From Hyphomicrobiaceae bacterium (GTDB lineage Bacteria > Pseudomonadota > Alphaproteobacteria > Rhizobiales > Devosiaceae), in contig JACKJF010000005.1 of NCBI GenBank assembly GCA_020638095.1, positions 186,001 through 250,000 on the forward strand: DNA of 64,000 bases, written 5' to 3'. The notes beneath the pieces are model-generated. The model had not been told where the DNA came from. It saw only the letters and a program-made list of their open reading frames with translations, and did not search any database. This document shows, piece after piece, positions 20,141 to 28,818 of this stretch. The position numbers and the translations under genes were made by a program. How positions within the stretch are numbered: the first letter of the stretch is position 1; each line of letters begins with the position of its first letter.

Positions 20141-21085
20141 TCAGGGCATGATCTTTTGGGCAAGCGCACGAATGGCCTCGCGGTCCGCACGCGCGCCGAA
20201 CGTGCGGATGACTTCGGCTGAAACCCGTTGCCCTGCCATTATGGCCTGTTCTGGCGCGGCGCCGAGAAATCGTGCAGCGAGATAGCCGGCGTTGAAGCCG
20301 TCACCCGCGCCGCTCGTGTCGCGAATGCCGCTGACCGGTGGCACGCCGCAGATGTCTTCCCCCGCATCGGTCAGGACATGCATCGGCGAGGCGCCATTCT
20401 TGACGACTATCTCCTTGACGCCCTGGCTGGCCAACCGGGCGATTGTTTCCGCTGGCGTTGCATCGCCCCAGAGGGCGGCTTCGTCGTCAAAGCTTGGAAG
20501 CGCGATATCGGTGATTGCCAGGATTTGCGATACCGCGTCACGCGTGTCGCCCGGCGATGCCCAAAGTCGCGGACGATAATTCGGGTCGAAGCAGAGAATG
20601 GCCCCGGCCCGCCGGGCATCGACCAATGCCTGCAAAAGGTTTTGCCGCGTTTCGGGCGTGAGAATGGCGAGGGTGATCCCGGATACATGGATGAGACCCG
20701 CACCCAAAAGGTACGCTGCGAGCAGTGCGGGATCGTCGGCGAGGTGGCGCGCGGCTGAATCTTTCCGCCAGTAGTGAAAGCTGCGTTCGACGCCATCGAG
20801 TTCGATGAGATAGAGGCCCATCGTTCGCGCCGGGTCGCGGGCAATGCCCGAAAGGTCAAGACCGTCGGTCTCCATTTCGGCGACAAACCGGCTGGAAAGT
20901 GCGTCCGTGCCCAGACGGGTGACCATTCCAGCGCGGCCGCGATCGCCGACCAGCTGCGCGACCTGCCAAAGGGTGTTGAACGTGTCGCCAGCAAAACCCA
21001 GCCGGAACAGCCCATCACCGGTGGGTGACATTTCGATCATTGCTTCGCCGACCGCCACGACTTTGGTGGATGTGAACCGGATCAT
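20141..21085 (-). CDS. PfkB-family sugar kinase, 2-keto-3-deoxygluconate kinase-like
   Basis: The 314-residue ribokinase-fold enzyme has the C-terminal DTSGAGDGFNAG signature; GAGD at 259-262 gives catalytic base D262. The segment FHYWRKDSAARHL is characteristic of KDG kinases, which phosphorylate 2-keto-3-deoxygluconate at O6 for Entner-Doudoroff-like breakdown. Fructokinase-type activity is the alternative. Its start overlaps the stop of the FAD-enzyme gene (ATGA), so it is the distal gene of the long minus-strand operon. Confidence 0.85.
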   Translation of the reverse strand: MIRFTSTKVVAVGEAMIEMSPTGDGLFRLGFAGDTFNTLWQVAQLVGDRGRAGMVTRLGTDALSSRFVAEMETDGLDLSGIARDPARTMGLYLIELDGVERSFHYWRKDSAARHLADDPALLAAYLLGAGLIHVSGITLAILTPETRQNLLQALVDARRAGAILCFDPNYRPRLWASPGDTRDAVSQILAITDIALPSFDDEAALWGDATPAETIARLASQGVKEIVVKNGASPMHVLTDAGEDICGVPPVSGIRDTSGAGDGFNAGYLAARFLGAAPEQAIMAGQRVSAEVIRTFGARADREAIRALAQKIMP

Positions 21086-23175
21086 TGTCTGCGCTGCGTC
21101 CTGTCCAGGTCGAAAACGGCGCCGGTCAGCCAGTCAGGCCAGTCGCGTTCGAAAAATGGCCTCGAATCTTCTTCGCGTTTGGGTAGCTGCCGCGTCGACA
21201 CCTCGAACTTGCCATCCGTCATCTGGACGACGATCTGTTCGTCCCTCTGCGCAACATGTTCCTCGCGAAAGCGCAGTTCCTCGATTGGCCCCTGGGGTCC
21301 AACCGGGGCGACCGCGCCGGCGCTATCGAGAATGGCGCGGGCACCACGGCTGCCGCCACCTCCGGAGACATAGTGGGCGAGGGCAGCGAGAACCGCTTCG
21401 GACGCCAATGCCAATTGCCGCCACTGGATGGCGCGGGCCGCCTCGGCGGGGCGGTCGACGGAAATGCCCTCGTCACCAATCCGGCGATTGAGCGCTTGCG
21501 CATCTGCAAGGGCGGTTTCGATGCCATCTGCCGAACAGATCATGCCGGCGCTGTCGCTCATGCGCGACTGAACTTCGGACCGGACCGACCGGACGGTCAG
21601 CGCACTCGTAGCGTTTAGAATGCCTAGGGCAGACTGGATCGCCGGACCAATCGCGGCGTGAACAGCGGCTGCGGCTTCCGGCCTGGCGGCTTCGCTCGCT
21701 GCGATATGCTCGGCGGCGCGGGTGCCGAAGACCTGGCCTGCATTGAGCGCCGCGCCGCCCGGCCGGGTGACACCGTGGGTGCCCGCCGCCTCGCCGATCG
21801 CATAGCAGCCCGCAAGGCTTGACCGTCCCCAGGTATCAACAGCTATGCCGCCATTCATGTGCTGGTTATTGACGGCGAATTCGAGGGGGTTCTTTGTGAT
21901 GTCGATCTTGTAGCGGCGGTAAAGTTCGATCGCGAGCGGGTTCATGTGCCTGAGGCGATCGATCGGCAGGCTTCCCGTCGCGCCGGCTTGGCCGAGATAG
22001 TTGCGCACGTCATCGTCAAGCCGGTCGAAACTGAAGGGCTGGTCGCCGGGGACCGCGAGGGGATTGCGGTTGAAGTCCATGAAAACCCGACGGCCGGCCT
22101 GGGTCTCGCGCCATATGGCGAGATCGACCAGACTCGAACCGAAATCGAGCATCCGCGTGGCATGGAACGGCCATTGATAGCCCTTGCGGAAGATGTTCGA
22201 CGCCAACTCCTGCGTCGTCCGGTAGTAGCCCGCGAGGAAGTGATGTTCGCGTCCGGCCTGGTCGAGCGAATAGATGTGAGGAATGGCCTGCACGTAGGTG
22301 CCGGAGAGGTTCCACGGAAAACCCTCCCGTCTCGTGCCGATGCCGAATTGGCTTTCGGTCAGGTTGACCAGTTCCATTCCAGCTTCCGCGGCAAGGCCAA
22401 GCGATCCGAAACAGCCTTTGGGATAAACGCTGTCGCGATAGAGTTCCCCCGGCCCTCCAGCGGCAAGCACCAGAGCCGAGCAGGAAAAGGCCGCCAAGCC
22501 AAGCGGGTTTGCGTCAGAGCGGTCCTTGCCCCGCATTGCGAGAACGCCTACGGCGCGCCGGCTTTTGCCCGTGCCCTCGGTGAGGATGCGCACGGCGATT
22601 GTGTGGTTGAAGACGGGGACGCCAAGCCTGATCGCCTCTTCGGCGAGCACCTTGACCATCAGCCGCGATGTGCGCGGCCCGCAGCTTGTGGCGCGGCCAA
22701 CCTCGTCGTGGTCGGTCTGGTAGCGCAGGGTTCCACCGAAGCGGTCCTGGGGCAGCGGCAGCCCAAGATATTGAAGGCTTGCCATCATTCTCGCTGATCC
22801 GACCGCCTCGATATAGGCGATATCCTCATTCATCGCGCCGCCGGCGCGAATGGCATCCGCCATAGACCGATAGTTGTCGCCCTGGTCGGCCGTGTTGGCG
22901 GTGTGAAGTGTCTGCTTGTCAGATCCGGAACATGCCGACGTGCCACCCCAGGCACTCTGGGTCGCAACGGTTACGTCGACGCCGCGCCGTTTCAGTTCCA
23001 CCGCAGCCCGAAGTCCCGCCGCGCCGCTGCCCACAACAAGGCAGGCACTCCGATAGACGGGGATCACCAGATCTGCGACGGTCGCACGCTCGGACGCACG
23101 CGGTTCTGCCGGCAGGCGCGGCATTGCAACGTCGGTCAGGCCGTCCAGAATGTGCTGAGGAATCTTGCGGGTCAT
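21082..23175 (-). CDS. FAD-dependent oxidoreductase, fumarate-reductase/succinate-dehydrogenase flavoprotein family
   Basis: A 697-residue protein with a dinucleotide-binding loop VVGSGAAGLRAAVEL at about 47-61 and a second flavin motif GGAALNAGQVFGTRAAEHI. The middle part contains the HMNGGIAVD-type FAD_binding_2 strand. The C-terminal region resembles that of succinate-dehydrogenase flavoproteins. No iron-sulfur or membrane-anchor partner is encoded nearby, so it is unlikely to be a respiratory complex. It probably oxidises or reduces a sugar-acid-like intermediate, but the substrate is unknown. It is coupled to the KDG-kinase-like gene. Confidence 0.8.
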   Translation of the reverse strand: MTRKIPQHILDGLTDVAMPRLPAEPRASERATVADLVIPVYRSACLVVGSGAAGLRAAVELKRRGVDVTVATQSAWGGTSACSGSDKQTLHTANTADQGDNYRSMADAIRAGGAMNEDIAYIEAVGSARMMASLQYLGLPLPQDRFGGTLRYQTDHDEVGRATSCGPRTSRLMVKVLAEEAIRLGVPVFNHTIAVRILTEGTGKSRRAVGVLAMRGKDRSDANPLGLAAFSCSALVLAAGGPGELYRDSVYPKGCFGSLGLAAEAGMELVNLTESQFGIGTRREGFPWNLSGTYVQAIPHIYSLDQAGREHHFLAGYYRTTQELASNIFRKGYQWPFHATRMLDFGSSLVDLAIWRETQAGRRVFMDFNRNPLAVPGDQPFSFDRLDDDVRNYLGQAGATGSLPIDRLRHMNPLAIELYRRYKIDITKNPLEFAVNNQHMNGGIAVDTWGRSSLAGCYAIGEAAGTHGVTRPGGAALNAGQVFGTRAAEHIAASEAARPEAAAAVHAAIGPAIQSALGILNATSALTVRSVRSEVQSRMSDSAGMICSADGIETALADAQALNRRIGDEGISVDRPAEAARAIQWRQLALASEAVLAALAHYVSGGGGSRGARAILDSAGAVAPVGPQGPIEELRFREEHVAQRDEQIVVQMTDGKFEVSTRQLPKREEDSRPFFERDWPDWLTGAVFDLDRTQRRQ

Positions 23176-23205
23176 GGCTCTATGACGGACGGGCTCACGC
23201 CAAAA

Positions 23206-24336
23206 TCAGCTTTTCGGAATATCGACCCAGCGTTTCAGGCGCGAGCTTTCCATGCACGCGTCGACGATCTGGGTGATGTGATGGCCGGACTCGAAGGTCG
23301 GCCAGGACGGGGTGTTGGTCACGATGGAACGCACGACTTCCATCGCCTCGATGATCTTGGTTTCGTTGTAGCCGAGGGCGAAGTTGGGGAGGGGCAGGAA
23401 GGCCCTGTAGTTGGCATATTCCGGCCCGACATCAATTTCGCGGAAGCCCCGGCGGCCATTGGCATCGGCGTTGGAATAGAAACGCAGCCGGTTGATCTCG
23501 TCATAGTTGAAGGCGAGGGAACCCCTGGTGCCGTAGATTTCGTAGGTCTGCATGAATTTTCGGCCTGTCGCGACGCGGCTGAAGTCGACGAGGCCGGTGG
23601 CGCCGTTTTCAAAGCGGCAGATGACGTTCGTAGCGTCGGGATTGGTGACCTCGGCCGTGCCTCCATCTGCGGTGGGTCGCGATCTTGTGAAGATCGAATT
23701 CTCGGCGATCAGCGAACCGACCCGCCCCACCAGAAACTCCATGAAGCTGAAGACGTGCGAGCCCGTGTCACCGACAATGCCGGTCGGGGCGAGGGCGCCA
23801 TCGGCCCGCCACATGAACGGGGCCATGGGGTCGCCGAACACGTCCACGTGCTGACAGCCCCGAAACATGGTGATGTCACCGATTTCGCCCGCTTCGATGA
23901 TGTCTCTGGCAAGATCGTGCACCGGATTGCGCGGAAAGGCGTGCCCGACCCGGGTGATGACGCCTTTGACCTTGGCAATATCGGCCAGTTCGCGCGCTTC
24001 GGCGGCGGTGTCGGCCAAGGGCTTTTCGCAAAGCACATGCTTGCCCGCCAAGAGTGCGGCCTTGGCGACCTCGTAGTGCATGTTGTCGGGCAGGCAGATA
24101 TCGACAAGGTCCACATCCGGATCGGCGACGGCCGCCTGCCAGTCGCTCAGGATTTTGGCGCCGGGAACGGTCACGGCGAATTCACGCGCCGCCTGCTCGT
24201 TGCGGGTTACCAGTGCGGCGATACGAGCCACGCCATTGGCGGTGCCGAAGAAGTGCGGAAAGGTTTCGAAGGCCATGGTGTGAACCTTGCCCATCCAGCC
24301 CGATGCACCCAGAATCGCGACCCTGATTTCGTTCAT
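23206..24336 (-). CDS. Gfo/Idh/MocA-family NAD(P)-dependent oxidoreductase
   Basis: The 376-residue enzyme begins with a Rossmann fold (VAILGASGWMGKVHTMAF) and contains the EKPLA motif with the catalytic lysine, followed by the GFO/IDH/MocA alpha/beta domain. Family members oxidise hydroxyls of sugars, inositols and their derivatives. Within this operon it may oxidise a cyclitol or glycoside (inference). Confidence 0.88.
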   Translation of the reverse strand: MNEIRVAILGASGWMGKVHTMAFETFPHFFGTANGVARIAALVTRNEQAAREFAVTVPGAKILSDWQAAVADPDVDLVDICLPDNMHYEVAKAALLAGKHVLCEKPLADTAAEARELADIAKVKGVITRVGHAFPRNPVHDLARDIIEAGEIGDITMFRGCQHVDVFGDPMAPFMWRADGALAPTGIVGDTGSHVFSFMEFLVGRVGSLIAENSIFTRSRPTADGGTAEVTNPDATNVICRFENGATGLVDFSRVATGRKFMQTYEIYGTRGSLAFNYDEINRLRFYSNADANGRRGFREIDVGPEYANYRAFLPLPNFALGYNETKIIEAMEVVRSIVTNTPSWPTFESGHHITQIVDACMESSRLKRWVDIPKS

Positions 24337-24372
24337 TTCATCTCCTTTGCGCGCCAGCCTTTAGGCGCACCG

Positions 24373-25392
24373 TCAGTTTGTGCCGGCACTTGAATCGCGC
24401 ACGATCAGGGTAACCGGTGTCCGTGTTTCGGTTTTGGGCACCATGCCGTTTTCGAGCCAGTCGAGAACGGTTTCCGCGGTCGAGCTGCCAAAGCCGGCAA
24501 TATCGCAATGAACCGACGTCAGCGCCGGCCAGGCTTCGGCCGCCTCTTCGACGTCGTCAAAGCCAACCACCTTGAAATCCGTTCCGACCCGGCGGCCAAT
24601 CTCGGCACATCCTGACAGGAGACCAAGCGCGACCTGATCGTTGAAGCACAGCACCCCGTCGACGTCGGGGTAATCATCCTCAAGTTTTCGGGCCATTTCG
24701 CGCCCGAAGCCGCGCGACGACCGGCCTGTCAGGATCAACGGCTCCATGGCACGGGCGTCGAGGACAGACAGATAGCCGGACAGACGTTCCTCGGTCACGC
24801 TTCGCCCCTCGAGCCCGCCGACAAAGGCAATCTTCTTTGCACCCTGATCGAGCAGGTGTGTGGTGGCGAGACGGCCACCTTCGCGATAATCGGGCGAGGC
24901 GAACGGAAAGCCGGTGATTTGTCCTGCCATCTTGCGCAAAACCTGCATGGTGGGGATTGCGGCGCGGTTCAGCGCTTCGAATACGCCGTCATCACCGCCG
25001 TAGGCGGAAGAGAGGATGACCGCCGAAACCCCATGCTCGATCATCGCCTCGACGACCTGCGCCTGCAGGTTTGGATCCTCGTCGGTGTTGGCGATGACGG
25101 CTGCGTAGCCCCGGGCGGAGAGCGCCATTTGCAGCGAAATCGCGAACTGGGCGAAGAACGGATTGCGGAGATCATTGATCACCAGCCCGATGAGACCGGC
25201 ATTGGCGCTTCTGAGGTTGGCGGCCGCGCGGTTGTAGACGTATCCGAGGTCAGCCATTGCCTCGCGAACCTGCGTGCGCGTTTCGGCACGCACCAACGGG
25301 CTTTGCTGCAGGACCAGGCTGACGGTCGACTTCGAAACGCCGGCCTTTTGCGCCACGTCGACGATGGTCGGTCTTCGCGCGGCCCTTGGCAT
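24373..25392 (-). CDS. LacI-family transcriptional regulator of the GMC/CoA operon
   Basis: The 339-residue protein has the LacI helix-turn-helix (TIVDVAQKAGVSKSTVSLVLQ) and effector domain (VVGFDDVEEA). The ATG at 25392 directly precedes the DNA-binding domain; the 18-residue longer version is read through the upstream gene and lacks support. It lies within the minus-strand operon, one base from the Dabb gene. A central-CG palindrome upstream of the operon (32743-32758) is a plausible binding site. Confidence 0.9.
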   Translation of the reverse strand: MPRAARRPTIVDVAQKAGVSKSTVSLVLQQSPLVRAETRTQVREAMADLGYVYNRAAANLRSANAGLIGLVINDLRNPFFAQFAISLQMALSARGYAAVIANTDEDPNLQAQVVEAMIEHGVSAVILSSAYGGDDGVFEALNRAAIPTMQVLRKMAGQITGFPFASPDYREGGRLATTHLLDQGAKKIAFVGGLEGRSVTEERLSGYLSVLDARAMEPLILTGRSSRGFGREMARKLEDDYPDVDGVLCFNDQVALGLLSGCAEIGRRVGTDFKVVGFDDVEEAAEAWPALTSVHCDIAGFGSSTAETVLDWLENGMVPKTETRTPVTLIVRDSSAGTN

Positions 25393-25393
25393 G

Positions 25394-25720
25394 TCAGTTT
25401 GTTCCCTCGCCGGGTGTAGCCAGGTCAAAGACCAAAAGGCCGTCAAGTCCGCCGGCGGCCGATGCGACCAGCCTTGCGCCGAATTTCTTGTGTTCGGGAT
25501 GGGCCTGGTAGGCGGCGAGACCTTCCCAGCTGCTGAAGTCGACCATAAAGCCGTGCATGTAGCCGCGTTCGATTTTTTCCGGGCTTTCGGAGCGTCCGGC
25601 CTTGATATCGAGCAGGCCCGGAATCTTGCCGTCGATTTCCCGCAGTTCGGCCCAAAGTGCGCCGATCTCGTCCTCGCTGATTTCGGGCCGGAAGCGGATG
25701 AGGACGATATGTCGGATCAT
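25394..25720 (-). CDS. Dabb (stress-responsive alpha/beta-barrel) family protein
   Basis: The 108-residue protein begins MIRHIVLIRFRPE and ends with HPEHKKF ... LLVFDL, the usual Dabb ferredoxin-like fold that dimerises to a barrel. Some members are cyclases or monooxygenase-like, but most are uncharacterised. It is one base from the preceding GMC gene, which suggests a small enzymatic role in the pathway, for instance a hydrolase or isomerase step (inference). Confidence 0.85.
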   Translation of the reverse strand: MIRHIVLIRFRPEISEDEIGALWAELREIDGKIPGLLDIKAGRSESPEKIERGYMHGFMVDFSSWEGLAAYQAHPEHKKFGARLVASAAGGLDGLLVFDLATPGEGTN

Positions 25721-25721
25721 G

Positions 25722-27308
25722 TCAGACTCCGTGGGTCGTGCGGATCATGTCGGCGCCCTTTTCGCCGATCATGATGGCGGTGGCATTGGTGTTGGACGAG
25801 ACGAGCGTCGGCATGATCGAGGCATCGACGATCCGAAGCCCGTCAATCCCCCGAAACTTGAGTTCCGGGTCGACCACGGCGGCATCGTCCGCGCCCATCC
25901 TGCAGGTGCCGGCGGGATGGTGGTCGGTCTTGGCATTGGCACAGGCGTAGCTGAAATAGTCTTCGTCGGTCCGGATGTCCGGTCCCGGCAGGACTTCCTG
26001 TTTCACGAAGGGTTTCAGCGCATCCTGCCGCATGATCTCGCGCGCGATCTTCAGGCCCTTGATCGCCATGTCGCGGTCATGCGGGTCGGCCCAATAGTTG
26101 GGGTCGATCAGCGGCGCCTCCGCCGGATCCGCCGAGGCGAGGCGCACGGTGCCGCGCGAACGCGGTCGCAGATAGGCCGAATTGAGGGTGACGCCGCCAT
26201 GTTTCATCGCGGCGACGCCGGCTTCGATGCCCGAACCAAGGCCGAGGTGAAACTGTATGTCCGGGGATCGCGCGCTTTCTTCGGCGTACCAGAAACCTCC
26301 GGTTTCGAACAGCGAAGAGGCAACCGGCCCCTTGCGCTCGACGAGATATTGCAGCCCCGCGACCGCGGACCAGAACGGTTTTGCAAGGCGGTCATAGGTG
26401 TGGGGGCCGGTACATTCGGCGATGACGAAGAGGTCGAGATGGTCCTGCAGGTTGGCGCCGACCTGCGGCTGGTCGAATACGACATCGATGCCAAGATCGG
26501 TCAGATGATCGGCAGGCCCGATCCCGGAAAGCTGAAGCAGGCGCGGTGTGCCGATCGCACCGGAAGAGACGATGACCTCGGCATCTGCATAAATGTTGCC
26601 TTCGCCGATGATGTCGACGCCGACGGCCCGCCCGTTCTCGACGATCACCCGCCTCACCTCATCGCCGGTGCGAATGGTGAGGTTCGGACGGTTGCGCACC
26701 GGGTTCAGGAAGGCGACTGAGGCAGACGACCGGCGCGCGTCGCGCTGGGTCAGCTGATAGTAGCCCACCCCCTCCTGGGTTTCGCCGGCCACGTCGTAGT
26801 TCCGGGGGATGCCGATCTGACTGGCGGCTTCGAAATAGGCTTCGCAGATCGGCAGCGGTGCCGCAGGCTGGCTGACCCCGAGCGGGCCGCCCTTGCCGTG
26901 GAACTGGTTGTCGTAGGTGTCGTTGTCCTCGGACTTGCGGAAATAGGGCAGGACGTCGTCATAGCCCCAGCCGGTGCAGCCCATCTGGCGCCACTCGTCG
27001 TAGTCGAGCGGGTTGCCGCGGGTGTAGATCTGGGCATTGATGGTCGAACCGCCACCGAGGACCTTTGCCTGGGTGAAGCGGATGACCATGTCGTTCATGT
27101 GTTTTTGCGGCACGGTGTACCAGCCCCACGAACCGATGCCCTTGGTCATTTTGGCAAAGCCTGCCGGCATCTTGTAGAAGGGGTGCCAGTCGCGCGGGCC
27201 TGCCTCGAGCAGAAGAACGCTGGCCTTCGGGTTTTCGCTCAGCCTTGACGCGAGAACCGAGCCGGCCGAACCACCACCAACGATGATGAAGTCATAGCGC
27301 CTGGTCAT
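25722..27308 (-). CDS. GMC-family FAD alcohol dehydrogenase (choline-dehydrogenase-like)
   Basis: The 528-residue protein has the N-terminal FAD motif GGGSAGSVLASRL, GMC signature 1 (VLGGGSTINAQIYTRGNPLDYDEW) and signature 2 (SSGAIGTPRLLQLSGIGP). Its C-terminal HHPAGTCRMG carries the catalytic histidine, followed by DASIMPTLVSSNTNATAIMIGEKGAD. It is cytoplasmic, with no signal peptide. Such enzymes oxidise primary or polyol alcohols. It starts in a four-base overlap with the next GMC gene. Confidence 0.92.
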   Translation of the reverse strand: MTRRYDFIIVGGGSAGSVLASRLSENPKASVLLLEAGPRDWHPFYKMPAGFAKMTKGIGSWGWYTVPQKHMNDMVIRFTQAKVLGGGSTINAQIYTRGNPLDYDEWRQMGCTGWGYDDVLPYFRKSEDNDTYDNQFHGKGGPLGVSQPAAPLPICEAYFEAASQIGIPRNYDVAGETQEGVGYYQLTQRDARRSSASVAFLNPVRNRPNLTIRTGDEVRRVIVENGRAVGVDIIGEGNIYADAEVIVSSGAIGTPRLLQLSGIGPADHLTDLGIDVVFDQPQVGANLQDHLDLFVIAECTGPHTYDRLAKPFWSAVAGLQYLVERKGPVASSLFETGGFWYAEESARSPDIQFHLGLGSGIEAGVAAMKHGGVTLNSAYLRPRSRGTVRLASADPAEAPLIDPNYWADPHDRDMAIKGLKIAREIMRQDALKPFVKQEVLPGPDIRTDEDYFSYACANAKTDHHPAGTCRMGADDAAVVDPELKFRGIDGLRIVDASIMPTLVSSNTNATAIMIGEKGADMIRTTHGV

Positions 27309-28810
27309 GCGGCAAGCTCCCTGTCACGAATATGCCGGGCCGCGCGCAGGGCCTGGGCGGCAATGGTCAGCGACGGATTGACGGCTGCGGATGTGGGCAG
27401 GCAGGCGGCATCGATGACGAAGAGGTTCTGGTGATCGTAGGCGCGGCACCAGGGATCGAGCGGGGAAGTTGCCGGATCGTTGCCCATGCGGACAGTACCG
27501 CATTGGTGGGAGGGCAAGCGGCCATCGACCAACTGGCTGAGAATGATCGGATACCCTGCCGCACGCATGCGTTCCCTCGTGACGGCCACCAGCTTTTCGT
27601 GAGCCTTCATGTTGGAGGGAATCCATTCAAGAACAATCGTGTCGCCGTCCCAACGGACCCGGCTTTCGGGCCGGGGCAGGTCTTCGCTCACAAGATACCA
27701 GTCAACCGAGCGGCGGCTGATCTGGTGCAACAGGATTTCGGGCAGCCATGAAACGCGCGACTTGAGGATCGGGGCGGAGACTTTGCCGAGCAGTTGCACC
27801 TGCCCCAATGGCCCGCTGCCTTTGCCATCGTCAAAGTAGAAATCGTTGAAGTGAAGGGTCTTCTGATAGACGGAGTCGTTGATCGTGAACGGATCGATGG
27901 CGAGCATGAAGGTCGCGTTGTGGTTCATGAAGTTCCGGCCGACCTGGTCGGACGAATTCGCAAGGCCGTTGGGATTGCGACCATCGACCGACTTCAGCAG
28001 CATGAGCGCCGAGTGCACCGCGCCGGCCGAGAGGATGACGATCTTCGGCGACAGGCGCTTCTCTTCGCCGTTCTGACGATAGACGATCGCCGAGATGCGA
28101 TTGGCCTCGCCGGTTTCGAGCCGGATCACTTCGGCCCCGGATTCGAGCGTGATGTCCGGGTCTCGTAACGCGGTGGCCAGCCCACAGGTCTCGGCGTCCA
28201 TCTTGCCGGTGCGCGCATCGGGAAACGCATCGAAGGGTGTCTGCGCGCGCGTCAGCCAGCGGTCGATGTCGACGCCGAGCGGCAGGCTCGCCGGATGCAG
28301 GCCCGCAGATTTCAGGCGCTCGCGCACTTTGGCGATTGCCGCTTCGTCGGGAACCGGCGGATGCGGGTAGGGCAGCGAATGCCGGGGCTCGGTGGCATCA
28401 TCGCCAACACTGCCGCGCGCCTGATAGAGCTGTTCCGCCTTTGAATACCAGGGCTCAAGTTCCTCGTATGCAAAGGGCCAGGCGGGCGAAACGCCACCCT
28501 CGGCAAATTCCAGTTCGCCGAAGTCTTCCCTGCGGTAGCGAAACAGAACCGCGCCGTAGAACTTGGTGTTGCCGCCGATGTAGTTGTAATTGCCCGGATT
28601 GAAGAAGGCGCCGTCCTTGTCACGCCACATGACGTTGGGGCGGAAGTAGCCGCGCTGGAAAATCGCCCGCGCGTCCCGTGTTTCGGGTGTGTCGGGTAGC
28701 TGGTGGCCCTTTTCGAGGATGGTCACACGCGCACCGGAACCGGCAAGGCCCGCGGCAGCCGTGGCCCCGCCCATTCCCGAACCGATAATGACGATATCCG
28801 GGCTGCTCAT
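27305..28810 (-). CDS. Second GMC-type FAD oxidoreductase, divergent subgroup
   Basis: The 501-residue protein has the N-terminal flavin motif IIGSGMGGATAAAGLAGSG, a second central motif YNYIGGNTKFYGAVLFRYR and a C-terminal SHQCGTVRMGNDP histidine motif followed by DAACLPTSAAVNPSLTIAAQALRAA. It resembles the subgroup that includes sugar and aromatic-alcohol dehydrogenases rather than the choline-dehydrogenase subgroup next to it. Two unlike GMC enzymes in tandem imply two oxidation steps or two substrates. Confidence 0.88.
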   Translation of the reverse strand: MSSPDIVIIGSGMGGATAAAGLAGSGARVTILEKGHQLPDTPETRDARAIFQRGYFRPNVMWRDKDGAFFNPGNYNYIGGNTKFYGAVLFRYRREDFGELEFAEGGVSPAWPFAYEELEPWYSKAEQLYQARGSVGDDATEPRHSLPYPHPPVPDEAAIAKVRERLKSAGLHPASLPLGVDIDRWLTRAQTPFDAFPDARTGKMDAETCGLATALRDPDITLESGAEVIRLETGEANRISAIVYRQNGEEKRLSPKIVILSAGAVHSALMLLKSVDGRNPNGLANSSDQVGRNFMNHNATFMLAIDPFTINDSVYQKTLHFNDFYFDDGKGSGPLGQVQLLGKVSAPILKSRVSWLPEILLHQISRRSVDWYLVSEDLPRPESRVRWDGDTIVLEWIPSNMKAHEKLVAVTRERMRAAGYPIILSQLVDGRLPSHQCGTVRMGNDPATSPLDPWCRAYDHQNLFVIDAACLPTSAAVNPSLTIAAQALRAARHIRDRELAA

Positions 28811-28818
28811 CGGCGGCC

